From Symbiodinium natans (Eukaryota > Sar > Dinophyceae > Suessiales > Symbiodiniaceae): a DNA stretch of 64,000 bases. Under the pieces are notes generated by a model. That model was not told the origin of the DNA, made no database searches, and saw only the letters and a program-made list of their open reading frames with translations. The position numbers and the translations under genes are program-made. Of the stretch, positions 1-12,907 are shown in pieces; the first letter of the stretch is position 1, and the number at the start of each line of letters is the position of its first letter. The DNA is taken from the NCBI GenBank assembly GCA_905221605.1, contig CAJNDS010001879.1:492291-556290 (forward strand). Reading direction: 5' to 3'.

Positions 1-1018
1 ACTGGCTCCTGACCATGGGCGCCGCGGTCGTACTTAACCCAGCGAAGAACTGGAAAACGAAGGCGAAGATCAACACGCCGGACAAGCATTTGCTTTGGAT
101 CAAATTCCAAGACGAATCCATGTGTGCCCGGAACGAGGGCCGCTCAACCTTCCTGGGCTCGTAGACGCTCACCATGCAGATCAGCAGCAACATGGCGGAG
201 ATGACAAAGCACACCATCATTAAGCCATTGAAGGAGATACCCCAATCGAAGGTGCCCAAGTATTCCTTGCTGTTCATGAAGACCCCAATGACTGCCGAGG
301 AAGCGAGTGAGCCTGCCATCGTGACCATGGTGAACTCAGCCTTCATCTTCCCGCGGGACTCCAGAGGCTCGCACTGAGAGTACTGCAACAAGAGGCCCTC
401 CCCTGCCACGCAGCCCATTTGCACGCCTGCAACAAGAACAAACATGGGGAAGATGTACCAATTCTTTTCCGCATGGATTGTTGGATTGCAAGGCGGCGAC
501 AATGTGTCGTAGCTGCCATCAGGATGTTGACAGTAGTAGGGCCCGGGAAGGGTCCACAAGCTCATGATCAAGAGCGCGCAGGCACAGATGAGCCAGGATG
601 CCAGGAAGTACGGCTTCCTGTTGAGACCGCAAATGGGAAGGCAGTCGTTCATCATGCCGAAAGGAAGAAGCAGCACTTGTGGAAGCTTCATGAGTGCCGT
701 GATCGACATCATGACGTTTGAGTCCAAGCCCATGTATCCGAGGAAGAAGCCATAAGCGACGCCTGTCACTGTGGCATTCAAGAAAGCCAGGAAGAAACCA
801 CCCAAAGGCAAACCGATTGTGCGCCGCGTCCACAAAGAGAGCCTTTCATCTCCGTCCTCCGAAAACGTCGACTCAGAGGCCTGACTGGACTGACTGGACT
901 CTGCACACACGGCCGCCTCCTCCACGTCGCCTTTCTTGTCATTGTTTGTCTGGGAGCCGAAGCGGCCTGAGAAGATGTAGTCCTCCAAGTCCTCACGCCC
1001 AGCCCAACGTTCACGCAT
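1..1018 (-). CDS. BT1/folate-biopterin-type membrane transporter, 5' part (runs off left edge)
   Basis: An uninterrupted minus-strand frame runs from ATG at 1016-1018 to the window edge, about 339 codons, with a TGA in frame 69 bases upstream of the ATG. The first ~60 residues are hydrophilic and Ser/Gln/Asp-rich (cytosolic tail). Hydrophobic helices then alternate with short loops. The loop pattern NDCLPICGLNRKPYF, a D-x-x-P-I-x-G-x-x-R-x-P-Y motif, and a later LSTTAAPMVRSQ segment resemble the BT1/folate-biopterin transporter branch of the major facilitator superfamily that is expanded in oomycetes and dinoflagellates. The role would be solute transport across a membrane; the substrate cannot be told. 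About eight of the expected twelve helices are inside the window. It is a single exon, unlike the heavily split genes to its right. Family assignment is from motif memory, not a search. Confidence 0.84.
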   Translation of the reverse strand, partial: MRERWAGREDLEDYIFSGRFGSQTNNDKKGDVEEAAVCAESSQSSQASESTFSEDGDERLSLWTRRTIGLPLGGFFLAFLNATVTGVAYGFFLGYMGLDSNVMMSITALMKLPQVLLLPFGMMNDCLPICGLNRKPYFLASWLICACALLIMSLWTLPGPYYCQHPDGSYDTLSPPCNPTIHAEKNWYIFPMFVLVAGVQMGCVAGEGLLLQYSQCEPLESRGKMKAEFTMVTMAGSLASSAVIGVFMNSKEYLGTFDWGISFNGLMMVCFVISAMLLLICMVSVYEPRKVERPSFRAHMDSSWNLIQSKCLSGVLIFAFVFQFFAGLSTTAAPMVRSQ

Positions 1019-3600
1019 GTCGGGGAGGCAAGACAAAACGATGAAAAAACAAAATACAGTCGGTCGGCGGGGTCTCTTGAAGAACGTTCAGGCACTTCAA
1101 AGTCGGACATTCGGATGGTTCGGATTGTCGACATGTCTACTACCTCCCTAACAAAACGCACAGCATTTTTGTGAAGCTCACTATAGTCGTCATGGTCGCA
1201 TCGCTTGCTTGTCTGGATGCTTTTTTGAACCCGTACTTCGGCCGAGGGGTGTTATGAGAAAGAGTTTGCGCAAACACTCTCCGAGCAGCCGCCCGCACGT
1301 CACAACCCAGACTACACCAGAAAACTCAAGCCGCGGGAGTGGGTGGGTGGTAAAATCTCGATGGGTCAGCCCTTGACCCAAGTGGCCATCCCACCTACCG
1401 CGCTAACACGCTAGCAAGCATTCCACTGCAACATGCAAGCCGTTGACGACGACAAGTTTGACAACCGCTCCCTAACATCTCCGCGAGAGAACGTGCAGCG
1501 TTTATTGAAGCTCATTGGTCGACATGAGACAGCACAGGGCCTCCCTCCCAGAGTCTCCATCCCCATCTGTCCCTGCTAGATGACCTCCAGTAAAAAACTT
1601 GAAGTTGAAGGGTCACCCCTACCTGACCCCACCAGAGACATCATCCCACCCACCACATTTTGAAAAAGGTCACCGTAGCTGTCAAGGCTGTAGCAGCACA
1701 GGCACGTTGAGGGCTCCAGCTTCCCAAGGGCTCGTTTGCCGCGCAAATGCCGTCGACCTCACAGGCACAGGGGTGATCTGGCGCCCGAAGTCCGTCGTCT
1801 GGCGGCCAAACTCTGCGGATCTTTCCGGCAAGGCCGACATGGCTGCTTGGGCTGCAAAGGGGTCGCAGATGGGCCCAGACTAGCACTCCAGTCTTCTGTT
1901 CCTTCGTGCCCAGACGGCATGCCGGCAGCTGCATCAGAAAAGGCATTTACCAACTGCAACATTAGCAAGGGCCAGCGCATCTCTAGGTATCTCTGGACAT
2001 GTCCTCCTCTCCGGTTTTCTGTGACATCCTCTCGATGCGGCACCAAGTGCTGTCATAACATGCGGCTTTTCAGGGTATGCGGAGGGGCTCTCAGCGTGTC
2101 CTTCCAACCGAAGCTTTAGATGAATCAGGACTTGTCCGGAATTGTTAACTCGAACCACATACCTTCATTCCTTCCCAAAGACGCATTCAGGAAGCCCCCG
2201 GAATCGACGACCAAAGCCTGGGTTGCCTGCATTTGCAGATGCGTCTTGGAACGCAATTGTGATTGCCTGGCATTTTGTGTGGTGGACGAAGGCACGATGG
2301 ATTCGAGTCTACTCTATGACGGTCTGCACATGTCTACACTTAAACTCCATTGTTGCCATAGGCTTCGGTTCAAGGCACACTACACTCACTACACCCACCG
2401 GACTTCAAGTTGCAGTCCGATCGTGGGAACTTCAAAGCAGATATACAAGGGCCCTTGTCATCAAGCAACCGAAGACACGACGTCTGGAATTCTGAGTCGT
2501 ATTCAGTCGTAACCCAAGGCGTGCATGATGCGAAAGCATGGCTTAAGCTTTAGCAAACTTCATGAACAGTGTGAGGATCAGCCAATGGGGTCCCATGCCA
2601 CATTGTGACTCTTCTGTTGCTGGAGCCCTAGTACACGCCAGCAGCGGTGCCTTGTGAACTTCACTGGGTTGGCAGCCTCGCTTCTCGGCCTTTGTGGGCG
2701 CAGATCCTCGACCCTCGACCCCGAAACCCACGCCCCTCGTTTCGGACGCACTTCGGCAGGGCAGCACCAGGGGCGTGGCGATGAGTTCCAGAGCTTCCAA
2801 AAAGTGTTCTATCCCTGGCGTTGAAGGGAATGAAGGGATTGGAGGGATTGAAGGCATTGAAGGGAATTGAAGGGAATTGAAGGGGTTGAAGGGATTGAAG
2901 TGCCGGGTTCCAGCCCGGGAAGTGGGGCAGCTATTGCCGAGCGAGGCTTCCTTTTCCACACCATCGGAGTCCTTCAAGCCTGGGCTCCTGAACGCTGTCC
3001 AATGATTGTCCGTGTTCGATGGCTTCGGAATCTACAGCAGAGACACACAGCACCGGCTACAGCAAAGAACGGAAAGTCTAGGATATTTCGTGCCATGCTG
3101 GCATTGCTTTGTTTTTGTACAGCAATTAGCATTGCCGCTCTCCCCGCTGATGCCCCATCTCTCTTTGGCCCCTTTGACAGCATACTGGCTGGAAGGCCCT
3201 GTGTCAGAGTTTCGGCAGGCGACCAGATGGTGAGCAAGATCTGCACTTCAGCCGCAACATTGTCTCGCTGATCGTCGCCGAAACTCTGCTAGGAGCTGGT
3301 TCCTGCTGAAAGGCTCATGCTGACAAACAGGCAGCTCCGATGTTGGGCATCGTTCATGGGCATGACCCTCAGTTCGGCCATCCGGCCATCACAGCTTGTC
3401 CGCGCGCCGCCGCGCAGGTTCACTCCCTGGCCTCCCACGAGCACTGCAGAAGCCTTTTGGGCCATTGGGCTTCAGGGCATCTTGAAATTGACATGGCACC
3501 ATATGAAGGTTAAGGGGCAAGGTTTGTGAGTCTACGCAGGGGCTCTATCAAATGCTTCGTTCCTTCCTTCTCCTGGCTTCCTCCGTCTTGGGGAATACAC
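1019..3600. other. no gene recognised; upstream of the transporter
   Basis: Only short open frames with no family resemblance. Around 2,821-2,905 there is a short degenerate GA-rich tandem built on GGGATTGAAGG-like units. This stretch should contain the 5' flank of the BT1-type transporter and possibly the last exon of the pseudouridine synthase further right. Confidence 0.4.
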
Positions 3601-3654
3601 ATCATTGCCTGAGGTCACGACAGTGTTCTTCCAGGGCGTTGTTGCAGATGCTCT

Positions 3655-4121
3655 TGTTTTAGCTCTCTCGCTCTCTCGCTCTCTCGCTCTCTCGCTCTCT
3701 CGCTCCTTGTCTGTCTGTATTTCGTTCTTTCGTTGTTCCGTTTCATTGTTTTTCTTTTCCTTTCCCTTATGTTCCTTTCTTGTCCTTTCTTTTCCTTTAT
3801 TGTCCTTTCTTTTCCTTTCTTCTTCTTTCATTTCCTGCATGTTCCTTTATGTCATTTTCTTTTCCTTTCCTTTCCTTTCTGTTCTTCCTTTTTTGTATTC
3901 CTGTAGTTTTCTGTATATTTTTTGGTTGTTCTTTCTTTTCCGGTACTTTCATATTCATTGTTTCGTTGTCTCTGTCTTTACTTGTTTTTTTGTTTTTTGT
4001 TCGTTGGTTCTTTCTTTCTTTTCTGTATGTCTTTCTACATTTTTGTTGTTCTTTCTTTCTTCTTTTATTTATTTATTTCTTTTCTTCCTTCATTCCTTCG
4101 TTCTTTCTTTCTATATTTCTG

Positions 4122-4161
<40 letters not shown>

Positions 4162-4295
4162 TGTTTATTTTTTCTTTCTTTCTACATTTTTGTATCTGTC
4201 TCTTTCTTTCTCTTGCTTTCTCTTTCTTTCTCTTTATTTCTCTTTTCTTTCTCTTTCTTTCTCTTTCTTTCTCTTTCTTTCTCCTTCTTTACCCC
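3655..4295. repeat. ~640 bp pyrimidine tract with CTTT and CTCT microsatellites
   Basis: The plus strand is almost purely T and C over about 640 bases: a short (CTCTCG)n start near 3,661, T-rich spacer, a pure (CTTT)n block around 4,122-4,160, and a (CTTTCT)n block to 4,292. The long open frames here (Phe/Leu/Ser only) are a by-product of the composition. Such mirror-like purine/pyrimidine tracts can form triplex DNA. Confidence 0.9.
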
Positions 4296-6215
4296 CTCCG
4301 AAGCCTCCTCAGCCTCGGTGGGCTTCCGCCGCTGCCGCCGCGCTTCGAAGGCCTCGCGGGCCACCCCGGGTTGTTCTGCAAAGCGGCAGCCACACCCTGT
4401 GTAACGAGGTTCGTATCCATCCTCCCCGCCAACGTGAACACACGAAACCTGTGGCACCAAGGGAGGAGGTCAAGTCGGTCCTGAATCTAAGGGTGGCACC
4501 CCGAGCAACTGAAGCGCGCATTTGCAATCCCTTGCAAGTATACCATTCGCACTTTACATGGTTGGTGTTCCTGCTAGCTTCCCTTCTTGTTCTCATCCAG
4601 ATCAACCGTACCGGACGAACATGCAAGAGCCAGCACCTTTCGAGAAATCGTTCAATGTCATTCTTTTCAGCACTAAGATGTCCAGTAGATGTTGTCTTGT
4701 TCTGCGCTTTTGGTTTATTACTTGTTTGCTTTTTGTTTCTGGATTGGTGGTCAACTTCTGAGACTGTATGTACGACTCTGCGTTTCTGACAATAAAAGCC
4801 ATGCCTCCATCTGAAGCTACGAAGCACGATGATTGCCGATTTGGCCGCCTTTTGAGGCGGGCTTGCGCAGTCTTGCCCGGAAATCCTCAAACGTTTGCAA
4901 GAACCAGATTCTCATACCATCTTTCAATCGTCCACACACGTGGTCGGAAAGTCAAGTAGCTCACGTACTCCCAAGGTTTCCTGCGCCCCATGCCCGCAGA
5001 ACTTTGGGGCTGCCATTTTAGGGCAGACTGCGGACCTCTTGCTTCTCCTGCAGGGTGGGACATCCGGGGCGCCTTGAATGCATGCGCAGTTCTGACGTAA
5101 AGCTTTCATCAGAGGTCAACCCATGGGTCACCTGTGTATACAAATATACATGAAGATACATATATATATATATGTGTACATCTTTTTTGCATTTCCTACT
5201 TTTTGTATGTGTATATATATATATATACAATATAATGTATTTAGATGGCTTCTCAAGAGTCGACACCCATGAGCCCGCAAGGCCACAACGAGCTAAACCT
5301 AAAACCCTGAAGCCCGAAGCCAGGGATTCCACGCGACCTCCTCAACCCCACGCATCCTGAAAGACCCGGAGCTGACCTGTCCCCTCGCCTTGGTCCCCCC
5401 CGAAGCATGAAACGCAGCACCAGCAAGTGATGCCAAGAGCCAAATGTCGTTCAGAGTCTTCCCTCCCTGCTGAAATTCCCGAGGTTTTCAGACGCACTGT
5501 TGAAGCATAAAACAAGTACGTAAACCCGAGCTCGGCTGCCGGATCTTGACCAGCTTGCAGCCGTGCACATTTAGGTTTGGCCAAGTGGCTGGAGCAGCGG
5601 CACATGCTTCCGCTTGCCCTCGCGCTCGCGGCCCGTCGGCTCACCACCGCAGGCAGTCAGCATGCAGCTTGCAACCGCAAAGGCGCGCAACTGCCGGTCG
5701 CGGAGGCTCCGAAAGGTGTCCTTACATCCAAGACCATGTCTAGATTCCCGCATCGTGTTGAAAAAACCCACCTCACGGCTCAGCTGTTTTTCAGGACTGA
5801 ATGAGATGAATGTCTCTGGCTGAACCTCTAATTTGAAAAATGAATGACCATACACGCTATCAGACAGTATGCTGGCACCGGCACTGACAAAGACAGAGAC
5901 TTTTTGGAGAGACTTTTTGAACTGTCGCTCCCCCCCCCCCCGAGTCCAACCTGGGCCTGTCCTTCTTTAAACGGTCCCCGGATTGTATATGCTTTCGGGG
6001 TGAGAGTTTATATAAGCTTAAAGTGATCAGATGAGAAAGGAATCAAAAAGGGCTTAGGGACCAAATAAGAGCACTTTTGAACGAGTGACACCTGAACCCC
6101 GGAACTCTGAGCACCTTGGAAGATGCATCCCCAAAGATGCCCTCAGTCAGGGAACTGCGGCGCTCGAAGGAGTTGGCAGGCCTGATTCTCCTTCATGCGG
6201 GCGCAATACATGTTT
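4296..6215. other. no gene recognised; contains a (TA)n patch
   Basis: No coding signal I could name. A (TA)n-rich patch lies at about 5,136-5,240. A poly-C run is at 5,931-5,942. The C-terminal exon of the pseudouridine synthase may lie near the right end of this stretch, but none could be assigned. Confidence 0.35.
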
Positions 6216-6377
6216 TCAGCTGCACGTATGAAATTTACGGCCTCTTGGACACGTGGCGTACAGCAACGTCAACAACTGCCGCCTTCGCAGCCCAGAATCT
6301 GCAGGCCGGAGCAGATCAGAAAAAAACTGAAAACAAGGCCGTCCTGCCGGCTTTGGGGTGCTAGGAGCGAAGGCTAC

Positions 6378-9300
6378 CCCCTCGAATCCGCAGTCGCGGA
6401 GCACCTCATCAAACAATACCAATGCCAGAATTTTCTGCATCGAGAACATGACAGTGTTGCGACACACAGCGTGCATCGATCGGATGCAAAATCGGGTAAA
6501 CATTGTGAACAAATCATGATGAGTCACTTTCGGGCTTTGCAGGCGGGTTTTAAGTCTCCAAAAGGCACACATGTTGCACACATGTTTCAGCAATCAAGTC
6601 ACCAGACCAGACTCATCGGCGGGCTCGTACCTCGGCACGTTTGCTACCCTCAGCTTCAGTTTTTCTAAATAGCCAGAGCGCGACTACCCTACGGCCCTAC
6701 GGCTACAACTGCGAAGCTTTCCTGCTCCTGCCACTGTACGATTCCTACGGTGACTCACACGAAGGCCCTAGCCAGCCTTGGTGCTTTCGATGACACCACT
6801 ACGACTACGACAACTGCAGCTGAAGGCATGACTGCCGTGATTGGACCTTGGGTCAGGCGATGCGGTCTACATTTTTGGGGTGCGGCAGGTTGGTGCATGG
6901 CTAAGGGCAGCTGGGTCACAGCGGTTTTCGTGGGCAGCGCTCCACATCCAGAAGTGCCTCAACGACGCTCGGCGTCTCCAGGCCTACCCCACATGTCACT
7001 GTGGGCGCGAATTCGTTCCGGGCACTTTCCAGGCAATGTAAATTCAAGCTTTAGAAGTTCAGGGCCTGGGTGCGACGCGCGCTGATTGCTACAAGAACTT
7101 CATGACATTCAAAGTATTGGCAGGATGATGCAGGATATGTGTGTCAGGCTCACTGCTGCCTTTGAAGAGAATTCTCTATGATTGGCTTTTTGTGATGAGG
7201 ACATGCGCTGCCACTTCGTCACACGAAGACAAAAGGGTTGCATGTAACCACCTTGGCCAGCAGCCAGCCTTGCCCTACGAGCAGAAGCACCGCCGCCATA
7301 CAACGAACCTGCAGAACATGGTTTGCCATGCGTTGCACACAGCACGCAGTACACCGGGCTTCATGGCCTGCATATCCGCCAGACTGACAAAGAGTGCATG
7401 AAACCAACCCTCTCTTACAGCCCGCGCGGAGCTACAGGCTTACACCCATCGAAGAGAAAAAAAAACACAAACCGCGCCTGATGCCATAGGAAAGCGAGGC
7501 CAGTCACAGCAAACTCTGCCACGCCATCACTCACCAAGCGAACAGACACGGACAGCACCCTTCGGCGGTAGTTCGTGATGTTCTCGACGTCCATCTTGCC
7601 TGTCATGTCTCAGCATTGATTCAGGAGAGGGGCCGCTGCACGGCTGCATGCAAAAAGACTGAGCCTACTACTGCATCCGCGTTGCAAAAATTTCGAAAAT
7701 CGTGTTCGCCCACGAAGTGTGCTGCTGCTTCCTGCATTTTCTGAAGGTCTTCTCCAGCATGCGGGAAGTAGTATCTCAGCCGCGGCTTGGCAAAGGCCGC
7801 GCATCAGCCACAACACTTTGCATCCAGGCAAGACCCACCCCCCACATCCGAGAACACAAACGTCAAATTGAAGAAGGCGGCTAATATTCGTGGATTGGCA
7901 ACTGCGCCAACCCTCAAGACTATGCACCTCCTGGAAGTCATAATCGCACTGCTTTGAAAGAGAAGCCCAGAAGAGCCCCAGATTTTGCCCCAGACACCCT
8001 GCTAAGTGGAGCAACTATTCCTCGACGGATCTGCCCCAAATCGGCCCAAAGGCACGCTATGTACGACAAGAGAAACCAAAACATCCTGCAAAGCCCAAGG
8101 CACTCAAGGCACGTCCCAAAGAGAAAATGTCAGGACTTTCACGCCAGGACAGCAGCTTTCCGCGCACACTGTACTGGAGAATTCAATCCTGAACTCCGAA
8201 CCCTGAAGCCACCAAACCCAAAGCACTGGCTGCAGACAGCACGGCTGGTAGGCTCGGAACAGGCAGCTGAAGCGAGCATCGAAGCCGCTGGGCGCGGGTG
8301 CCGCAGCCAGTATCCTCTGTGGATCCCAAAGTAGCCGCAGCCCAGTTCGCGCGCTTTTTTAGGCAACTTGTGACGGTAGCCGCAGGGGCTTGATTCATTT
8401 TGGCCCCCCCGCAGCAGAAACGCCTCGAAGGCTGCGCGAGCTCCCAAAAGACATATTCTTGCATTTCTCTCGCTCTCTCCATCCACCTTCAAAAAAGAAG
8501 CTTCGATGCAGCGTTGGTTCCTGATGTCAGGCGGCAGCACGCCATTCAAAATGCTTGGGTAGTCGAAGCCTTCCTAGGTGGCAAACGCACTTGGGCGACT
8601 GATGGCGAACGGTAGTCCGCAATTTGTGGGGCACCGAATTGTAAAAACATGCAAAACCGTCAGCTCCGAATGTGGCAGCCTAAAGCAGTCCTGAACGTCC
8701 TGATTACTCTGGTCATGCGGCCGCGCGACACTCCCTGACTGGGAAGCAGGCTTCAGTCTCAAGTTCAGCGAGATATAGTTGCCGGCCGCGTGGACTCCCT
8801 GGCAAACCGTTTACGGCGAGGATTCCAAGCTTTCGTCCTCACCTGAAGACAGCTCCCTGCAACCTGTAGGAACCGTGTAAACATGAATTCCGCGGGTCCC
8901 AACGAAATAGTTGTGTTGGGAGCACCTTGTCCGTCCGCCCACAGCGGGAAAAGTTGCAGCTTTGCCGATCCTCAAGGAAACGAGGGTTGGAAGGTGGTGA
9001 GGCATTGAGAGGCGATGAGCGATCGAGCATCAGAAGCACAAGTGAGACCACATGTACATGATCCAACACTTTCATCAAGAAGTGCGACATCAATCGCATT
9101 TCCCAACATCAGTTGGCCTGTTCAACAAACATGACAGTGTCGTGATACTACGAAGATCAGGACGCGTGTTGTGCAAAATGGCCACTCGGAAAGTCACTCA
9201 CATCTCACGCCCCGCCGTGGCAAGGCACACATGCTCGACGAATGCAACATGCGTGCGATACTGCGCCTGGCGTTGGCCTGGCCTCTGTGCTGAAAACTGG

Positions 9301-10678
9301 TGGCGATAACGCATGGCGAGTGTGACGGCACCATCACTGGCGGGCAGCGCATTCCTAAGAGTGTGCTTAAGGGAGTCAGCGGCGGAAGCACAACATCGAC
9401 TAGGTCGCTGCATCTCACCACGATGGTGTACAGAACGGCCATTCAAGAAGTCATGAGGCCCACACCGAGCTTGCCCCCAAACGCATGCCCGAGCGGGGTC
9501 TGCCGACTGCCCATAAAACTACTGCTGTAGTGCAGTTTGGTAGAGCGCATGGGAATGCGAGGTGATCATGGCTTTGACCCACTTTAATCATCAGACCACG
9601 ACATTGCTGGGTGTATTGGGACGAACAAACAAACGAAGCGGAGGTCCCCTAGGACACGAGCTCGCATCTCATGCACTAGCCCGCCGAGGCCTTGGGATGT
9701 CGGTGTTTTGGGTTGTCAGACCAGGCACCCCCCTCCAAGTCCTCCCTCCCGGTTTGCCTGGACCAGGGGCAGTTGCGTGGCATTGTGGGCATAGGTCAGG
9801 CGCATTCAGGGGCCCGAGGCTCAAACTGGGTGAGAATGGCCTGGTCAATCATGCATGCAGAATGCTTCGCTACCCTTCGTGGCGAGCCCCCTCCGAAGAT
9901 GCGTTGGGCCTGCCCAAGGCGGGTCGCGTAGCGTTGAAATTACATGCCGGATGCCCAGTCCTTCACGAGTCGGGTCTTCTGCCTCGGCAAGCCGCAACTG
10001 CCTCTCTGCTCTCTTTCTCTGAAATTTCGAGGCGCTCTAAAGCTCTCGCATTTTGGGGTAGTTGTCGAGAGCTGTCGGAGTACTCTCATGTGCACATGCC
10101 CTACCCACCATTCACATACTCACACACGCACAGCGCAACATCCGACGGTTGAAGTGTTCTCAAGCGTTCGGGCGCACAAGGCGGGCCTCAAATCAGCTTC
10201 AAGCTGACGACAACAGGAATAGGTACTTGTTTCTTTGCAAACCCTTCCTCTAGGCAAAGGACACGGTGATAAAACATGACAGGTGCATACCAGACCACTT
10301 GCAAAGCGAATCGTGCACCTCACACAGCGCCGGAACATGAGCCCAAGGACCGAGGACCTTGCTTCAACTCCGAACCCAAGCAACATCCGCCATGCACTCC
10401 GTGCACTGTGGGGGCACCATGGGGCACCGAGCGGCAATGCTTCAAAGAGTGCAGCCTCGACAGTTGGGCAAGTGCTTGGCTCCTGAGAGTCATTTAGGAG
10501 GGGTTGGGGCCGGCTGAGAACTGCTGTAGTATGCGATACAACGCCTTACAAGGCAGACTTCGCCACCAGGTTTTGAATCCACGGACCTCTGAACGGGCTG
10601 TAAAGACTTGACCAAGACCACAAACACCCAGGCTTGCAACAGTTGCCTGGAAAGCTGGAGACACCACATTTTTTGAGG

Positions 10679-10714
<36 letters not shown>

Positions 10715-11360
10715 TTTAAGACTTTAAGATCTACGAATCTACGATCTGCGAAAATCTGAAGAGATTCCGGCTGCTTGGACTGTCCATAGGCCAGATTTAC
10801 AAGGTCTCCATCGGCAGGTGCTTTTCGGGGCATAGGAGGTAAGGCTCATGGAATCAGCGTCTTTTCGGTCGGCTCGAGCAGTCTTTCAACTGTCTGAACC
10901 CTCCAAAATGGTTTACAAGCTCCGACATAGTCCACTTCAACGCTGCTTCATGACACCCCCATGCCAAACCCCTGGCCCAGCCGAGGCACTTGCCAGGCTA
11001 ACCCATGGTAATTGGTGCCTACATAGGCGAGCTTCAAGACCTTGGCCATTCAGGACTCCAATCCGTGGTTTGGCCTTCTGTCTTCTCCGACGTAGTCTTG
11101 CCAATCAAACTCCCACTTTGTGACGCTGTTTTTGTTGGGAGGCCGGCCACCAGTGCTCCACGAAGACAGTGGCTTTACTCAGGCTCCCCGTAACAGAGCG
11201 AGGTGACTTGTTGAGTCAGGCTCGGAACAAGATTTGATCTCGACGAAGAAGAGGACTCGAGGTAAACAAGGGTTCTCAGGCCCGCACGTAGTGGCCGAAC
11301 GTGGCTTTGGTCCAGTCAAACTCTCGCGAGCCCTTCTTCCTCTTCTTGTCCGTCTCCTTC
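6378..11360 (-). CDS. PUS3: tRNA pseudouridine synthase, TruA/Pus3 (DEG1) type, multi-exon, ends incomplete
   Basis: Isomerises uridine to pseudouridine in tRNA; the Pus3/DEG1 branch acts at positions 38/39. Exons read (minus strand, high to low): 11288-11360, 10982-11040, ~10848-10900, 8926-8970, 8732-8798, 8521-8569, 8246-8314, 7686-7774, 7478-7599, 7269-7308, 6923-6983, 6603-6630, 6378-6404. Joined by phase they give, in order, VLKLAYVGTNYHG, TVERLLEPTEKTLI, the catalytic-Asp motif CNFSRCGRTDK followed by GVHAAGNYISLNLRLKP, FDYPSILNGVLPPDIR, GFDARFSCLFRAY, FVGEHDFRNFCKMDVENI, VTGLAFLWHQVRCMAAVL, VVEALLDVERCPRKP and VLRDCGFEG, the standard TruA/Pus3 order. From 8970 to 6378 the ten exons join without a phase break. 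Donors are GT, GC and one GA; all acceptors are AG|G except AG|A at 7774. A linking exon between 10,848 and 8,970, the start codon (right of 11,360) and the C-terminal exon are not placed. Confidence 0.92.
9678..9947 (+). repeat. dispersed repeat, copy 1 (within the PUS3 gene span)
   Basis: Starts with CCGCCGAGGCCTTGGGATGT, contains CAGGCACCCCCC, and ends with GGGTCGCGTAGCGTTGAAAT. The same three blocks in the same order occur at 19,062-19,553, where they are interrupted by poly-C and telomere-like sequence. It sits in the large gap between mapped exons of the pseudouridine synthase. Family unknown. Confidence 0.6.
10679..10716. repeat. (CA)n microsatellite
   Basis: GCACGCGCG followed by about fourteen CA units, inside the pseudouridine synthase gene span. 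Confidence 0.95.
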
Positions 11361-12907
11361 CTGACAACTTGCACACTGACCCTTTGGCTGACTCAGACCC
11401 ACTTGGTTGCCACAATTTCGAGGAGGTCGGGTATGAAACAAACAGACCTGGCAGTTCTACATGCAAGTAAAGCTACTGGAACATTCTAAACCCACAGCAG
11501 CTAATGAAACCGCAAACCCCGTACCATTCCTGTGTGACATCGGCCGAGATTCCCCGTGGCCTCGGTGGTAGTCTCCATGACCGCTCGGATTTAGCGATGT
11601 ATGGAAACCCAGTCCCTTCTCTGCACAGGTTTTCTTGGACTTGAGTGGGGGGTCCCATGCGCAGGTCATTAGCACTAAAACAGCATGGTTTTTAAAGAAG
11701 CCCTGCTTAAATGTATCCGGGGCCTGATCCTGAAAGTCTCACTAGCTACACATGTGCATGAACTTGCCGCAGTGAGCCATTGCTAGCCCTACACTTCAGG
11801 CTGGCAGCCCTGCGATTGCTGCGAATGCCTGCAGGGAAAATACCAGATGGACGCTGCTTATAAGCAGTTGCAGTGGCAAATCATTGTTCACGCAGCTGCA
11901 ACATTCTGCGGCGCGCCTATCTCGCGCTTGCCTTTGGGCTTCACCTTCATCAGGGGATGCATGCCGCAGCAGCTCGCAACGCATTAAGCAGCACAGGCCA
12001 TGTCAACAGAACCAGAGACCGTTCCCGGTCACTCTTGACCATGCGCAGAACCTTCCTTACACATGCCAGGTGTAGGAGATTGCTCATGATCGCGCTTTGC
12101 TCGCTCTGCCTGACGACTCAGAAGATGAAGCGTGCACGTTGGCGGGCGTCACCCCCTGTAAAGGCTAATGTCCTGTGAGGCTCCTTCCCGTAACACCTGG
12201 AGCTTCAAGCTTTCCAGCGCGGGCCGTCGCTCAGGCACCCGTCAAACATCCAGCGTTCCAGGCTCGTGCCATACGACCTGTCGGAATGGTACCCTGGGGC
12301 CTGGGGGCGCTGGGTTGCAAGTGCACCCTCAACTATGGCTGAACGTGTAGCCTTTGTACTTTCATGGTTTGGCACCCACCTGTTAGTGGAATGTGGACTT
12401 TGCAAGGCGGCCTAAGGGGGTGGGCCCGCATTTAATCCCTCGAAGCTCGCGCTGAATGAAGAACCGAATGTCGCTGAATGAAGAACTGAATGTGACTGCA
12501 AAAGGCTTCTTTCCCTGGCAGGTTCGCATGAAACGTGGCTGTCTCAACATTCCCCACCTTTCAGCATCCCCGAACAACATGTCGATACTTCCTGATACGT
12601 CATGGATTCTGCGCAAGGCCTGGGATGAAGGTGCTGTCCGCTGTGCAGGCGTTCCTCGATTGTGCAGATTCAGATTCCCGAGCCTTAAACCCTGACGCCA
12701 CCTTTTCCGGCACAGGATGTCGACTCGTATGTCTTAAAGATATTGATGCATTTTGGGCATGAAGAGGGTGCCCCAAAAAGAGTCCCAAAATCATCATCGG
12801 GCATCCAAGCACGGCACTGCGCCAAGAACTCTTGCGCTCCTTCTACGTACGCACTACATGACCCTTTCTAAACATCTTTCTCGGCCAAACTCTCAGTCCA
12901 ATCGGAT
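11361..12907. other. gap between GT10 stop and first mapped PUS3 exon
   Basis: This must hold the GT10 3' flank and, if the pseudouridine synthase is intact, its promoter and first exon(s). No exon with a convincing ATG could be joined: the exon at 11,360 starts one base into a codon, so the missing exon must end in phase 2. Confidence 0.4.

Noticed and set aside
3605-4789. 394-codon plus-strand open frame rich in Phe, Leu and Ser
   Set aside because: It is generated by the pyrimidine tract; no conserved motif and the composition tracks the repeat.
11101-11119. Echo of the first mapped PUS3 exon (KWEFDWQ versus REFDWTK) in the following intron
   Set aside because: Only about six residues; too short to call an exon duplication.
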